A DNA stretch of 5,441 bases from JAUSKF01 sp964545345 (GTDB lineage: Bacteria; Patescibacteriota; Minisyncoccia; UBA6257; WO2-44-18): positions 1-5,441 of the forward strand of contig CAZJFE010000040.1 in NCBI GenBank assembly GCA_964545345.1. The letters run 5' to 3'. Under the pieces are notes generated by a model, which was not told the origin of the DNA, ran no database searches, and saw only the letters and a program-made list of their open reading frames with translations. The translations under genes were made by a program, and so were the position numbers. Every line of letters starts with the position of its first letter. Position 1 is the stretch's first letter. Shown here in pieces: positions 1-5,111 of this stretch.

Positions 1-717
1 GGCGCCACCTGGAAAGATCACAAAGGGCTGACTTGGATGGATGCCGCCTCCACCGAAGTCTGGGATTACAACATCGCCGTCGCCAAAGAAATATTAAGCC
101 GCGGTTTTGATGAGGCAAATCTTGACTATATCCGCTTTGCTTCCGACGGAGATTTAAACGATATAAAATATCCGTCCTGGGATGAAAAGCAATTAAAAAC
201 TCGGGTGATGAAGGATTTTTTTGAGTACGTTCGTTTCCAGATTCCCGATGGCCGAATTTCCGCCGACCTGTTTGGTCTGGTAACCGTAAACAAAGACGGC
301 TTGGGTATCGGTCAACATTTGGAATTTGCCGCGCCGAATTTTGACGCCGTTGCCCCGATGACTTATCCATCCCATTATTTTCCGGGATTTATCGGCTTTG
401 AGAATCCGGCCGATCACCCGTACGAGGTGATTAAATATTCCATGGATTCCGCCGTGAAACGAATGGTGGATTTTCAGTCCCTTTCTTCCACAACTCCGCT
501 GACTGTAAAAATGCGTCCCTGGTTCCAGGATTTCAATTTAGGAGCAAATTATGATTCGGAGAAAGTACGCGCGCAGATTCAGGCCTGGGAAGATTCCGTG
601 GCCGGTCATCCGGAGTTGGATGGCGGATGGATGCTCTGGAATCCGTCCAATTTGTATACTCGTGAGGCCTTGGCGGCCGAGCCGCTAATTAACCAGTCGC
701 CAGTAACCAGTAACTAA
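1..717 (+). CDS. DUF4015-type putative glycoside hydrolase, 3' part (5' end outside the window)
   Basis: The reading frame is open from base 1, so this is the C-terminal 238 residues of a longer protein; the ATG at 37 is internal. Visible family hallmarks, in order, are an LDYIRF-SDG strand (about residues 42-52 of the visible part), a strand containing ADLFGLV, the segment FDAVAPMTYPSHY, MRPWFQDF, and a late GGWMLWNPSNLY. This series matches the DUF4015 putative glycosyl hydrolase family (Pfam PF13200), a TIM-barrel fold related to carbohydrate-active enzymes. The Asp of LDYIRF and the Asp of DAVAPM are candidate active-site residues by family analogy, not proven. The substrate is unknown; an extracytoplasmic polysaccharide or peptidoglycan-related glycan is an inference from the neighbours. 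The last residues (NQSPVTSN) are encoded by a 7-bp tandem repeat and look like a non-conserved tail. scpA starts 4 nt after the stop. Confidence 0.85.
   Translation, partial: GATWKDHKGLTWMDAASTEVWDYNIAVAKEILSRGFDEANLDYIRFASDGDLNDIKYPSWDEKQLKTRVMKDFFEYVRFQIPDGRISADLFGLVTVNKDGLGIGQHLEFAAPNFDAVAPMTYPSHYFPGFIGFENPADHPYEVIKYSMDSAVKRMVDFQSLSSTTPLTVKMRPWFQDFNLGANYDSEKVRAQIQAWEDSVAGHPELDGGWMLWNPSNLYTREALAAEPLINQSPVTSN
693..715 (+). repeat. Tandem heptanucleotide repeat at the end of the DUF4015 gene
   Basis: Three consecutive 7-bp units, CCAGTCG, CCAGTAA and CCAGTAA, occupy 693-713. In another phase they read AGTCGCC, AGTAACC, AGTAACT (695-715). The array overlaps the TAA stop (715-717) and encodes the last residues of the protein. 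The same heptad pattern recurs after three other genes in this window. Confidence 0.7.
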
Positions 718-721
718 AGAA

Positions 722-1447
722 ATGAACAATTACGAAGTTAAGCTACAGCAATTCGCCGGTCCGCTTGGGAAGCTATTAGAATTGATTGAGGCGAAGCAGT
801 TAGAGATTACCGCCATCAGTCTGGCGGAAGTAACCGGAGACTTTTTGCAGTACGTGAAGAGTCTAGAGAAGACTGCCCCATCCATCATTGCCGACTTTTT
901 GGTAGTGGCCGCGAAATTAGTTTTGATCAAATCAAAAGTTCTTCTGCCGATGTTGGAGTTATCCAAGGAAGAAGAGGAAGAAATCTTGGATTTGGAATCG
1001 CGTTTGAAGATTTACCGCGAATTCAAAGCGGCGAGCGAGCACGTTAAAAATCTTTGGGGAAAAAATTGGCGCTCGCTGAGCCGGCCATTTCTGCACAGTC
1101 TTGGCGAGCATTTTTTCTTTTATCCTCCGGAGCATTTGAAACTCAGCGATCTTACCCGGGCCATTAACGACCTGGCGATTACTTTAAAAGCGCTGTTGCC
1201 GGAGGAGCAAAAAGTGCGCATCGCGGTGGTGACCATTGAACAAAAGATGGAGGAGTTGTTAAATAGATTCAAAGAGGCGGGGAAGCAAAGTTTCCAATCT
1301 ATGTCCGGTCAGAAGACTCGGACGGAGGTGATTGTCCTCTTTTTGGCGATTTTGCATTTGTTAAAGGATCGAGTGATTCAAGTGGAGCAGGGCGGTCAAT
1401 TTGGAGATATTTTAATAGATAAAGAAACACCACATGCCATCAGCTAA
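722..1447 (+). CDS. scpA: Segregation and condensation protein A (kleisin)
   Basis: This 241-aa protein is the kleisin subunit that bridges the SMC heads and binds ScpB in the bacterial condensin, which compacts and segregates the chromosome in the cytoplasm. The N-terminal kleisin signature is clear: FAGPLGKLLELIEAKQLEI (residues 11-29), a helix leading to FLQYV, then ADFLVVAAKLVLIKSKVLLP (about 57-76). An acidic linker follows (EEEEEILDLE, about 83-92). The C-terminal winged helix that contacts the SMC head is seen at about 199-232 (TRTEVIVLFLAILHLLKDRVIQ, then QFGDILI). Length is close to the usual 240-260 aa. The ATG at 722 is 4 nt after the previous stop, with only a weak AAAGAA upstream, so translational coupling is likely. 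The 3' end overlaps scpB by 14 nt. No smc gene is visible here. Confidence 0.95.
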   Translation: MNNYEVKLQQFAGPLGKLLELIEAKQLEITAISLAEVTGDFLQYVKSLEKTAPSIIADFLVVAAKLVLIKSKVLLPMLELSKEEEEEILDLESRLKIYREFKAASEHVKNLWGKNWRSLSRPFLHSLGEHFFFYPPEHLKLSDLTRAINDLAITLKALLPEEQKVRIAVVTIEQKMEELLNRFKEAGKQSFQSMSGQKTRTEVIVLFLAILHLLKDRVIQVEQGGQFGDILIDKETPHAIS

Positions 1448-2027
1448 AAACCTATCTGCGAAAATTGAGGCGCTTCTGTTCATTTACGGAGAGTCATTAA
1501 CTTTGCAAAAAATCGCTAAAACGCTGGCGGTTTCCGAAGAGGAAGTGGCGGAGGCCTTAAAAGTGCTGGAGGTGGCGCTGTCCGGGGATGACAGCGGTTT
1601 ATTCCTGGTCCACGACAAAGAAAAAGTTCAGCTGACCACCAAGCCGGAATTTGGATCCTTGCTGGAGACGATCATGAAGGAAGAGTTGCGGGAAAATCTA
1701 ACCCCGGCGGCTTTAGAAACTCTTTCAATCGTGGCCTACGCCGGGCCGATGACTCGCGCGGAAATTGATTATATCCGGGGCGTTAATTCCAGTTTCAGTT
1801 TACGCAATCTTTCCATTCGCGGCCTAGTGGAACGCCATCCCGATCCGAAGCGCGGGAATGTTTATTTGTATAATCCGAGCTTTGATTTGTTAAAATTTTT
1901 AGGTGTGGCGAAAGTGGAAGACCTGCCGGAGTTTGAAAGATTCCATCAATTAATTGAGAAACTGCGTCATCCGGAAGAAAAAAGCGTGGAAGAAACATCA
2001 AAAGAAGCCAATGCGCCGGGAACATAA
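1434..2027 (+). CDS. scpB: Segregation and condensation protein B
   Basis: This 197-aa protein is the ScpB dimer subunit that binds the central part of ScpA in the SMC-ScpAB condensin. It has two winged-helix domains. The first spans about residues 5-80 (KIEALLFIYGESLTLQKIAKTL start). The second carries near-diagnostic ScpB motifs: LTPAALETLSIVAYAGPMTRAEIDYIRGVNSS at 89-120, then LRNLSIRGLVER and a closing FLGVAKVEDLPEF at about 155-167. The remaining acidic tail (EEKSVEETSKEAN) is poorly conserved and is also where the next gene starts. The ATG at 1434 lies inside the end of scpA in another frame. There is no strong Shine-Dalgarno, which fits translation coupled to scpA. Two stops in a row end it (TAA then TAG). 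Confidence 0.95.
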   Translation: MPSAKNLSAKIEALLFIYGESLTLQKIAKTLAVSEEEVAEALKVLEVALSGDDSGLFLVHDKEKVQLTTKPEFGSLLETIMKEELRENLTPAALETLSIVAYAGPMTRAEIDYIRGVNSSFSLRNLSIRGLVERHPDPKRGNVYLYNPSFDLLKFLGVAKVEDLPEFERFHQLIEKLRHPEEKSVEETSKEANAPGT

Positions 2028-2889
2028 TAGGATCAGTTTAATTTTTACCGGCGTTGTTTTGCTGGTGGTTTTGCTTGGGGGCGCGCCGAGCCGAGATATT
2101 CCGCGATTGGGTGGCCAGGAGCCGGCCCCGACGGCGATTAAAAAGATTGCGTCTCTTGAAGCGCCGCGTCTTTCTTTGGCGAATACAATCGCGACCGTAA
2201 AACCGGCTATTTTACCGCCCTCAGTTTCCTCATTCGCGGCGCAAGTTTCCGATTTACGTTCCGGAGAAACTCTTTTCCAATCCAATGCCTCGGCTCAATG
2301 GTCGCTGGCCTCCCTGACCAAGCTGATGACCGCGGTGGTAGCGTTGGAAAAGCTTTCCGAGGACGTTTCTTATACTGCTTCCTTTCGCGCGGTGGCGACT
2401 GAAGGAGCGGCTGGTTACTTGGTAGCCGGGAAAAAATATTCTTTGTCGGAATTGTTGAGATTGATGTTGGTATTTTCCAGCAATGACGCGGCGGTGGTGT
2501 TGGCGGAGCAATACGGGACCGATAAATTTATATCCGCCATGAATGAGAGGGCTGATTCTTTGAAAATGCGGAATACTCGATTCTTTGATCCCAGCGGTCT
2601 TTCTCCGCTTAACCAATCATCCGCCGAAGATTTACATAAACTCCTTGCTCATATCTTCCGCAACTTCCCTCAAATTTTTCTGATTTCTCGGGAGAATATT
2701 GAGGGAGCCACCCATCCCTTCGTTGCTGATCCTGATTTCCTTGGAGGAAAGACGGGTTTTCTTGATGAAGCGGGTGGGAATTTGGTATCTTTGTTCAATC
2801 ACGTTGATCGATCACTTTTGATTATTGTTTTAGGAAGTAAGCAGAGAGCGGAAGATACTCAAATACTTAAGGATTGGTTCATTAACTGA
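2011..2889 (+). CDS. D-alanyl-D-alanine carboxypeptidase, peptidase S11 (PBP5/DacA-like, catalytic domain only)
   Basis: This is a serine D,D-peptidase of family S11 that removes the terminal D-Ala from peptidoglycan stem peptides outside the membrane. All three active-site motifs are present in the 292-aa form: SxxK as S101-L-T-K104, SxN as S156-S-N158, and K247-T-G249. The family segment FFDPSGL is at 191-197. Residues 1-24 have basic residues (MRREHNR) followed by a hydrophobic stretch with no clear AxA cleavage site, so it may be a signal anchor or a signal peptide. A linker of about 45 residues precedes the enzyme domain. The protein ends soon after the catalytic domain and lacks the beta-rich domain and amphipathic anchor of E. 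coli PBP5. I chose ATG 2011 because the upstream TTG 1954 would add residues with no membrane-protein character. It overlaps scpB by 17 nt. Vancomycin-type VanY or DacB labels are less likely. Confidence 0.9.
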   Translation: MRREHNRISLIFTGVVLLVVLLGGAPSRDIPRLGGQEPAPTAIKKIASLEAPRLSLANTIATVKPAILPPSVSSFAAQVSDLRSGETLFQSNASAQWSLASLTKLMTAVVALEKLSEDVSYTASFRAVATEGAAGYLVAGKKYSLSELLRLMLVFSSNDAAVVLAEQYGTDKFISAMNERADSLKMRNTRFFDPSGLSPLNQSSAEDLHKLLAHIFRNFPQIFLISRENIEGATHPFVADPDFLGGKTGFLDEAGGNLVSLFNHVDRSLLIIVLGSKQRAEDTQILKDWFIN

Positions 2890-2916
2890 CTTACGACTAA
2901 CAACTAACGACAAATA
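2882..2916 (+). repeat. Degenerate heptanucleotide array between the carboxypeptidase gene and mraY
   Basis: From the TGA stop (2887-2889) onward the sequence reads in 7-bp units: ACTTACG (2889-2895), ACTAACA (2896-2902), ACTAACG (2903-2909), then decays into ACAAATA (2910-2916). It fills most of the 36-nt spacer before mraY. The unit ACTAACG recurs inverted just after mraY. Confidence 0.65.
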
Positions 2917-2925
2917 CTTAAAACT

Positions 2926-3978
2926 ATGGTGGTCTTACAAGCAATTCGGGTAATCGGTTTATCATTGGTCGCTTTTTTAGTAGCGCTGGCTTTGACGCCG
3001 GTGATGGTGCGCATATTGAAAAAATTTCACATCGCTAAACAAATTCGTTCCGGCGCCGATACTCCGATCTTCTCGCAATTGCACGCCAAGAAAGCCGGCA
3101 CGCCGACCATGGGCGGAGCGATTATCTGGATTACCGTTTTGGGAATGGCGCTGCTTTTTGTCTTGTTTGACCTTTTTTTCGGCGGTTTTTGGACTTACCT
3201 AAATTTTGTTGACCGCGCGCAAACCTATTTGCCGATTGCCGCCATGTTGATTGCCGCGATTCTGGGCTTAGCCGACGACATTATGGGGGTTTTGAAAATC
3301 GGTCCGTACGGTGGGGGATTAAGGATGACTCAAAAGCTGGTTCTTTACCTTCTATTAGCAATTATTGGCGCGCTCTGGTTTTACTATCGGTTGGATTGGA
3401 GCGTTCTACACATCCCGTTTGTTGGAAATCTGGAAATCGGCTGGTGGTATATCCCATTATTTATTTTCATTATCGTGGCGAGCGCTTTTTCCGCCAATGA
3501 AACTGATGGACTGGATGGTTTGGCCGGCGGCGCTTTGCTTTTCGCCTTTTCCGCTTTGGCGGTAGTGGCATTCGCCATTGGCCGGTATGACTTGGCCGCT
3601 TTTGGCGGAGTGATTATTGGCGCTCTGCTGGCTTTCCTGTGGTTCAACATTTATCCGGCCAGGTTTTTCATGGGGGACACCGGATCTATGTCGTTGGGAA
3701 TCACGATGGGTATAGTGGCGATGTTAACCAACACCACCTTGATTCTGCCTTTTTTCGCTTCCATTTTAGTTTTTGAATCTCTTTCGGTGATTATCCAAGT
3801 GGTCAGCAAGAAGCTAAGGAATGGGAAAAAAGTTTTTCTCTCCGCCCCTATCCACCATCATTTTGAGGCGTTGGGTTGGCCGGAGACCCAGGTGACGATG
3901 CGGTTTTGGATTGTCTCCGCGATTTTGAGCGCCCTAGGTTTGATTATTTTTTTCTTGGAGCGTTACTTTATTATTTAG
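2926..3978 (+). CDS. mraY: Phospho-N-acetylmuramoyl-pentapeptide-transferase (lipid I synthase)
   Basis: MraY transfers phospho-MurNAc-pentapeptide from UDP to undecaprenyl phosphate, giving lipid I at the inner face of the membrane. The 350-aa length is normal and the protein is strongly hydrophobic, consistent with about ten membrane helices. Family motifs in order are KKAGTPTMGG (55-64), ADD (116-118, with the D117-D118 pair), NETDGLDGLAGG (191-202), FFMGDTGSMSLG (247-258, with D251) and APIHHHFEALGW (307-318, the HHH loop). D117, D118, D251 and the His cluster correspond to known catalytic or Mg2+/nucleotide-binding positions in MraY. The usual NLTDGLDG has Glu in place of Leu here. The HHHFE loop separates it from WecA-type relatives. 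The ATG has no visible Shine-Dalgarno. No other mur gene is adjacent downstream, so this mraY lies outside a full dcw cluster. Confidence 0.96.
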   Translation: MVVLQAIRVIGLSLVAFLVALALTPVMVRILKKFHIAKQIRSGADTPIFSQLHAKKAGTPTMGGAIIWITVLGMALLFVLFDLFFGGFWTYLNFVDRAQTYLPIAAMLIAAILGLADDIMGVLKIGPYGGGLRMTQKLVLYLLLAIIGALWFYYRLDWSVLHIPFVGNLEIGWWYIPLFIFIIVASAFSANETDGLDGLAGGALLFAFSALAVVAFAIGRYDLAAFGGVIIGALLAFLWFNIYPARFFMGDTGSMSLGITMGIVAMLTNTTLILPFFASILVFESLSVIIQVVSKKLRNGKKVFLSAPIHHHFEALGWPETQVTMRFWIVSAILSALGLIIFFLERYFII

Positions 3979-3979
3979 T

Positions 3980-4018
3980 CGTCAGTCGTTCGTCGTTAGT
4001 TTTTGATTGGTTGTTAGT
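3980..4018 (-). repeat. Heptanucleotide array after mraY, inverted relative to the one before it
   Basis: Directly after the mraY stop are three consecutive 7-bp units: CGTCAGT (3980-3986), CGTTCGT (3987-3993) and CGTTAGT (3994-4000). On the minus strand these read ACTGACG, ACGAACG and ACTAACG. A further TGTTAGT (4012-4018) reads ACTAACA on the minus strand but is out of phase. ACTAACG and ACTAACA are both found in the array before mraY. Confidence 0.65.
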
Positions 4019-4039
4019 CATTTTTGGTTTTGTTATTAT
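4011..4039 (+). promoter_or_regulatory. Possible sigma-70-type promoter for the 4071 gene
   Basis: A TTGTTA (4011-4016) and a TATTAT (4034-4039) are separated by 17 bp, matching the consensus at 4/6 and 5/6 positions. Transcription would start near 4046, about 25 nt before the proposed GTG start. The region is T-rich, so a chance match is quite possible, and the -35 overlaps a repeat unit. Confidence 0.35.
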
Positions 4040-4070
4040 TTAAGTAGTTATTTTAGAGCGAGAGACTAAT

Positions 4071-4403
4071 GTGGCCTGGCTCTACGCGTTTTATAGATAC
4101 TTTAAAATTACCCGTGACCGAATTGAGAAATCCTGTCTCGGACTTTCAGTGGTCGGCGATGGCTTTTCTTTCGCACTTCGCGTTGGGTTACTTAGTGGCA
4201 TTCTTGCTAATCTCATCGACGTTGATCACGCTCTCATGTTTTACGGCGGGCCCGATCGAGTTCTCCATAAGGCGTTATTTGTTCTGGCTTTGCTTGTCGC
4301 TGTCTATTCTTGTGCACGTCTTGGAAGACTATTCGCTTGGGTGGTTCTAGCGTGGTTGAAAAGGCGAAATGAATCTTGCGGGAGACGGCCCCCATCGGCT
4401 TAA
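4071..4403 (+). CDS. Small predicted membrane protein with a DxDH...H pattern (possibly metal-dependent hydrolase-like)
   Basis: The 110-aa product has a basic, aromatic N-terminus (to about residue 22), a hydrophobic stretch near 32-48, then LIDVDHALMFYGGPDRVLH (48-66), a second hydrophobic helix (about 67-97) and a basic tail. The D50-x-D52-H53 group followed by H66 resembles the metal-binding loop of small membrane-bound metal-dependent hydrolases (YdjM-like), but the usual N-terminal His motif is not visible in this frame, so the assignment is tentative. The frame is rich in GNN codons, which supports it as the coding frame. It starts with GTG at 4071; an in-frame TAA at 4041 excludes a much longer form, and only a weak GAG-rich Shine-Dalgarno is seen. 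Another frame starting at ATG 4069 stays open to 4350, so a frameshifted gene is possible. A terminator follows 15 nt after the stop. Confidence 0.55.
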   Translation: MAWLYAFYRYFKITRDRIEKSCLGLSVVGDGFSFALRVGLLSGILANLIDVDHALMFYGGPDRVLHKALFVLALLVAVYSCARLGRLFAWVVLAWLKRRNESCGRRPPSA

Positions 4404-4405
4404 TC

Positions 4406-4579
4406 ATGGAGGGGCCAGCCCCTTGCGTACTTGCTACGCGAGGGGTTTTTATTGGCTTGGCCTGCGACGTCAAAGAGCAGTTGCCAGACAATAACCCCGT
4501 ACACTTTGAGGCAATGAAGTTTACAAAAGTAGATGAAGCCGTAGGCGATGCAGTTCGCAGAGAAATCGTGCGGAGATAA
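4406..4579 (+). CDS. Doubtful small ORF of unknown function, or gene remnant, running through a terminator
   Basis: An open frame ends with TAA at 4577-4579. From ATG 4406 it would encode 57 aa; TTG 4376 or a late TTG 4457 are other starts. The part after the terminator (DVKEQLPDNNPVHFEA, then KVDEAVGDAVRREIVRR) is polar, rich in GNN codons and looks protein-like, whereas the first 15 codons are simply the terminator hairpin. No convincing Shine-Dalgarno or promoter is seen; a GAGG lies only 3 nt before ATG 4514, which would give a 21-aa peptide. I do not recognise a family. It may be the tail of a decayed gene, a small gene starting after the hairpin, or chance. The stretch 4404-4672 otherwise holds only the terminator and the next gene's promoter. 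Confidence 0.27.
   Translation: MEGPAPCVLATRGVFIGLACDVKEQLPDNNPVHFEAMKFTKVDEAVGDAVRREIVRR
4419..4450 (+). terminator. Strong intrinsic terminator after the 4071 gene
   Basis: An 11-bp stem (4419-4429 with 4435-4445; ten Watson-Crick pairs and one G-U) closes a 5-nt loop (CTTGC) and is followed by five T and then ATT. A second, imperfect hairpin just upstream (GGCCCCCAT 4387-4395 with ATG 4406-4408 plus GGGGCC 4411-4416) overlaps the stop codon of the gene. The GGGG at 4411-4414 could also pair with the CCCC at 4419-4422 and so compete with the terminator stem. Confidence 0.85.
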
Positions 4580-4603
4580 ACAAAGATACGAATTGTGCGG
4601 GGT

Positions 4604-4632
4604 TTGCTTTTATTCATCTTTGATGTTAGAAT
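4604..4632 (+). promoter_or_regulatory. Probable promoter of the 4673 gene (extended -10)
   Basis: TTGCTT (4604-4609), a 17-bp spacer and TAGAAT (4627-4632) with an upstream TGT (4624-4626) form an extended -10 promoter. Transcription would start near 4639, leaving a leader of roughly 34 nt that contains an AAGGAA ribosome binding site (4661-4666) before ATG 4673. Confidence 0.55.
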
Positions 4633-4672
4633 CCTCTCTAGTTCTCAGATCCTTTACAGAAAGGAATGCCAT

Positions 4673-4990
4673 ATGTGGCGTAACGTACTTGCCGGTGTCG
4701 TGGTTCTTGGGATGGCGATCGGTTTTAGCTGGATGGTTGGAACGTCGGTTGCTTCTCGCGGCTACGCGGAAGAGCCGAGCGGTGTTGGCACTGAAGATGT
4801 TTCAGTGAAGGATCTTGGTGACGGACTCTATCAGGTGGATGTGAAGAATTCCTCCGACTCTCGCGAAGAGTACGCGGCGGCCCTGCAGAAGTTCTACAAG
4901 GAGCACGCCAGCGTTTCTTTTCCGCCGGTGCCGCCCAACCCCAAGGGCAATACCGGCACTACGACTTATTACTGGAAGGTGAATGAGTAA
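4673..4990 (+). CDS. Small secreted or membrane-anchored protein of unknown function
   Basis: The 105-aa product begins MWRNVLAGVVVLGMAIGFSW, a short positive N-region and a hydrophobic core (about residues 5-27), then SRGYA followed by acidic residues. The A32-E33 position is a plausible signal peptidase site; otherwise it is an N-terminal anchor. The mature part is hydrophilic, with GDGLYQVDVKNSS (49-61), an acidic helix-like segment to HAS, a proline-rich FPPVPPNPKG (83-92) and a Thr/Tyr/Trp-rich end (TTTYYWKVNE). I do not recognise the family. ATG 4673 is chosen because AAGGAA lies 6 nt upstream; the 26 extra codons back to 4595 would overlap the promoter. The gene is monocistronic, with its own promoter and terminator, and is likely expressed. 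It ends in TAA-TAG followed by a heptad repeat. Confidence 0.75.
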   Translation: MWRNVLAGVVVLGMAIGFSWMVGTSVASRGYAEEPSGVGTEDVSVKDLGDGLYQVDVKNSSDSREEYAAALQKFYKEHASVSFPPVPPNPKGNTGTTTYYWKVNE

Positions 4991-5025
4991 TAGTTAGAAT
5001 TACGAAGTATGAATAACGAATTATG
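4991..5025 (+). repeat. Heptanucleotide array after the 4673 gene
   Basis: Five 7-bp units follow the stop codon without a gap: TAGTTAG, AATTACG, AAGTATG, AATAACG, AATTATG. The last four fit AA(T/G)(T/A)A(C/T)G. AATAACG differs by one base from the ACTAACG unit flanking mraY. The array runs into the terminator stem. Confidence 0.7.
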
Positions 5026-5026
5026 G

Positions 5027-5049
5027 ACCCGCTGAAAGGCGGGTTTTTT
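5027..5049 (+). terminator. Intrinsic terminator of the 4673 gene
   Basis: Six Watson-Crick pairs (ACCCGC 5027-5032 with GCGGGT 5039-5044) plus a T-G pair close a GAAA tetraloop (5034-5037), followed by a run of six T (5044-5049). The 15-mer AAAGGCGGGTTTTTT (5035-5049) is repeated exactly in the terminator at 5383-5397. Confidence 0.9.
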
Positions 5050-5050
5050 A

Positions 5051-5079
5051 TTGACGATTAAGTAATTTTGAGGTAATAT
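5051..5079 (+). promoter_or_regulatory. Near-consensus sigma-70-type promoter of the 5112 gene
   Basis: TTGACG (5051-5056, 5/6 consensus) and TAATAT (5074-5079) are separated by exactly 17 bp. The -35 begins one base after the T-run of the preceding terminator. The predicted start near 5086 gives a leader of about 26 nt containing the ribosome binding site. This is the best promoter in the window. Confidence 0.8.
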
Positions 5080-5098
5080 GCAGTTGGTTCGTAAAGCG

Positions 5099-5107
5099 AA
5101 GGAGGTG
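5099..5107 (+). promoter_or_regulatory. Near-perfect Shine-Dalgarno that fixes the start at ATG 5112
   Basis: AAGGAGGTG matches nine consecutive bases of the anti-Shine-Dalgarno complement. The GGAGG core ends 6 nt before ATG 5112. No other gene in the window has such a site, and it makes ATG 5112, not GTG 5181, the designed translation start. Confidence 0.88.
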
Positions 5108-5111
5108 CTGA

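Noticed and set aside
2254..2616. Minus-strand frame inside the carboxypeptidase gene
   Set aside because: It is antisense to the catalytic motifs of a clear peptidase; its His/Arg/Gln-rich composition is typical of a shadow.
3365..3565. Open + strand frame inside mraY
   Set aside because: It lies in another frame of an unmistakable mraY and has no ribosome binding site or family features.
2885..4018. CRISPR or other long-repeat interpretation of the heptad arrays
   Set aside because: Units are only 7 bp, degenerate, and have no spacers; no cas-like gene is present.
4234..4617. 127-codon minus-strand frame opposite the 4071 gene and the terminator
   Set aside because: It spans a terminator and two + strand features, is rich in Ser, Thr, Lys and Arg as expected of an antisense shadow, and lacks a ribosome binding site.
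4548..4808. Open + strand frame overlapping the start of the 4673 gene
   Set aside because: It covers the promoter and signal-peptide region of the 4673 gene in another frame, with no ribosome binding site and no recognisable features.
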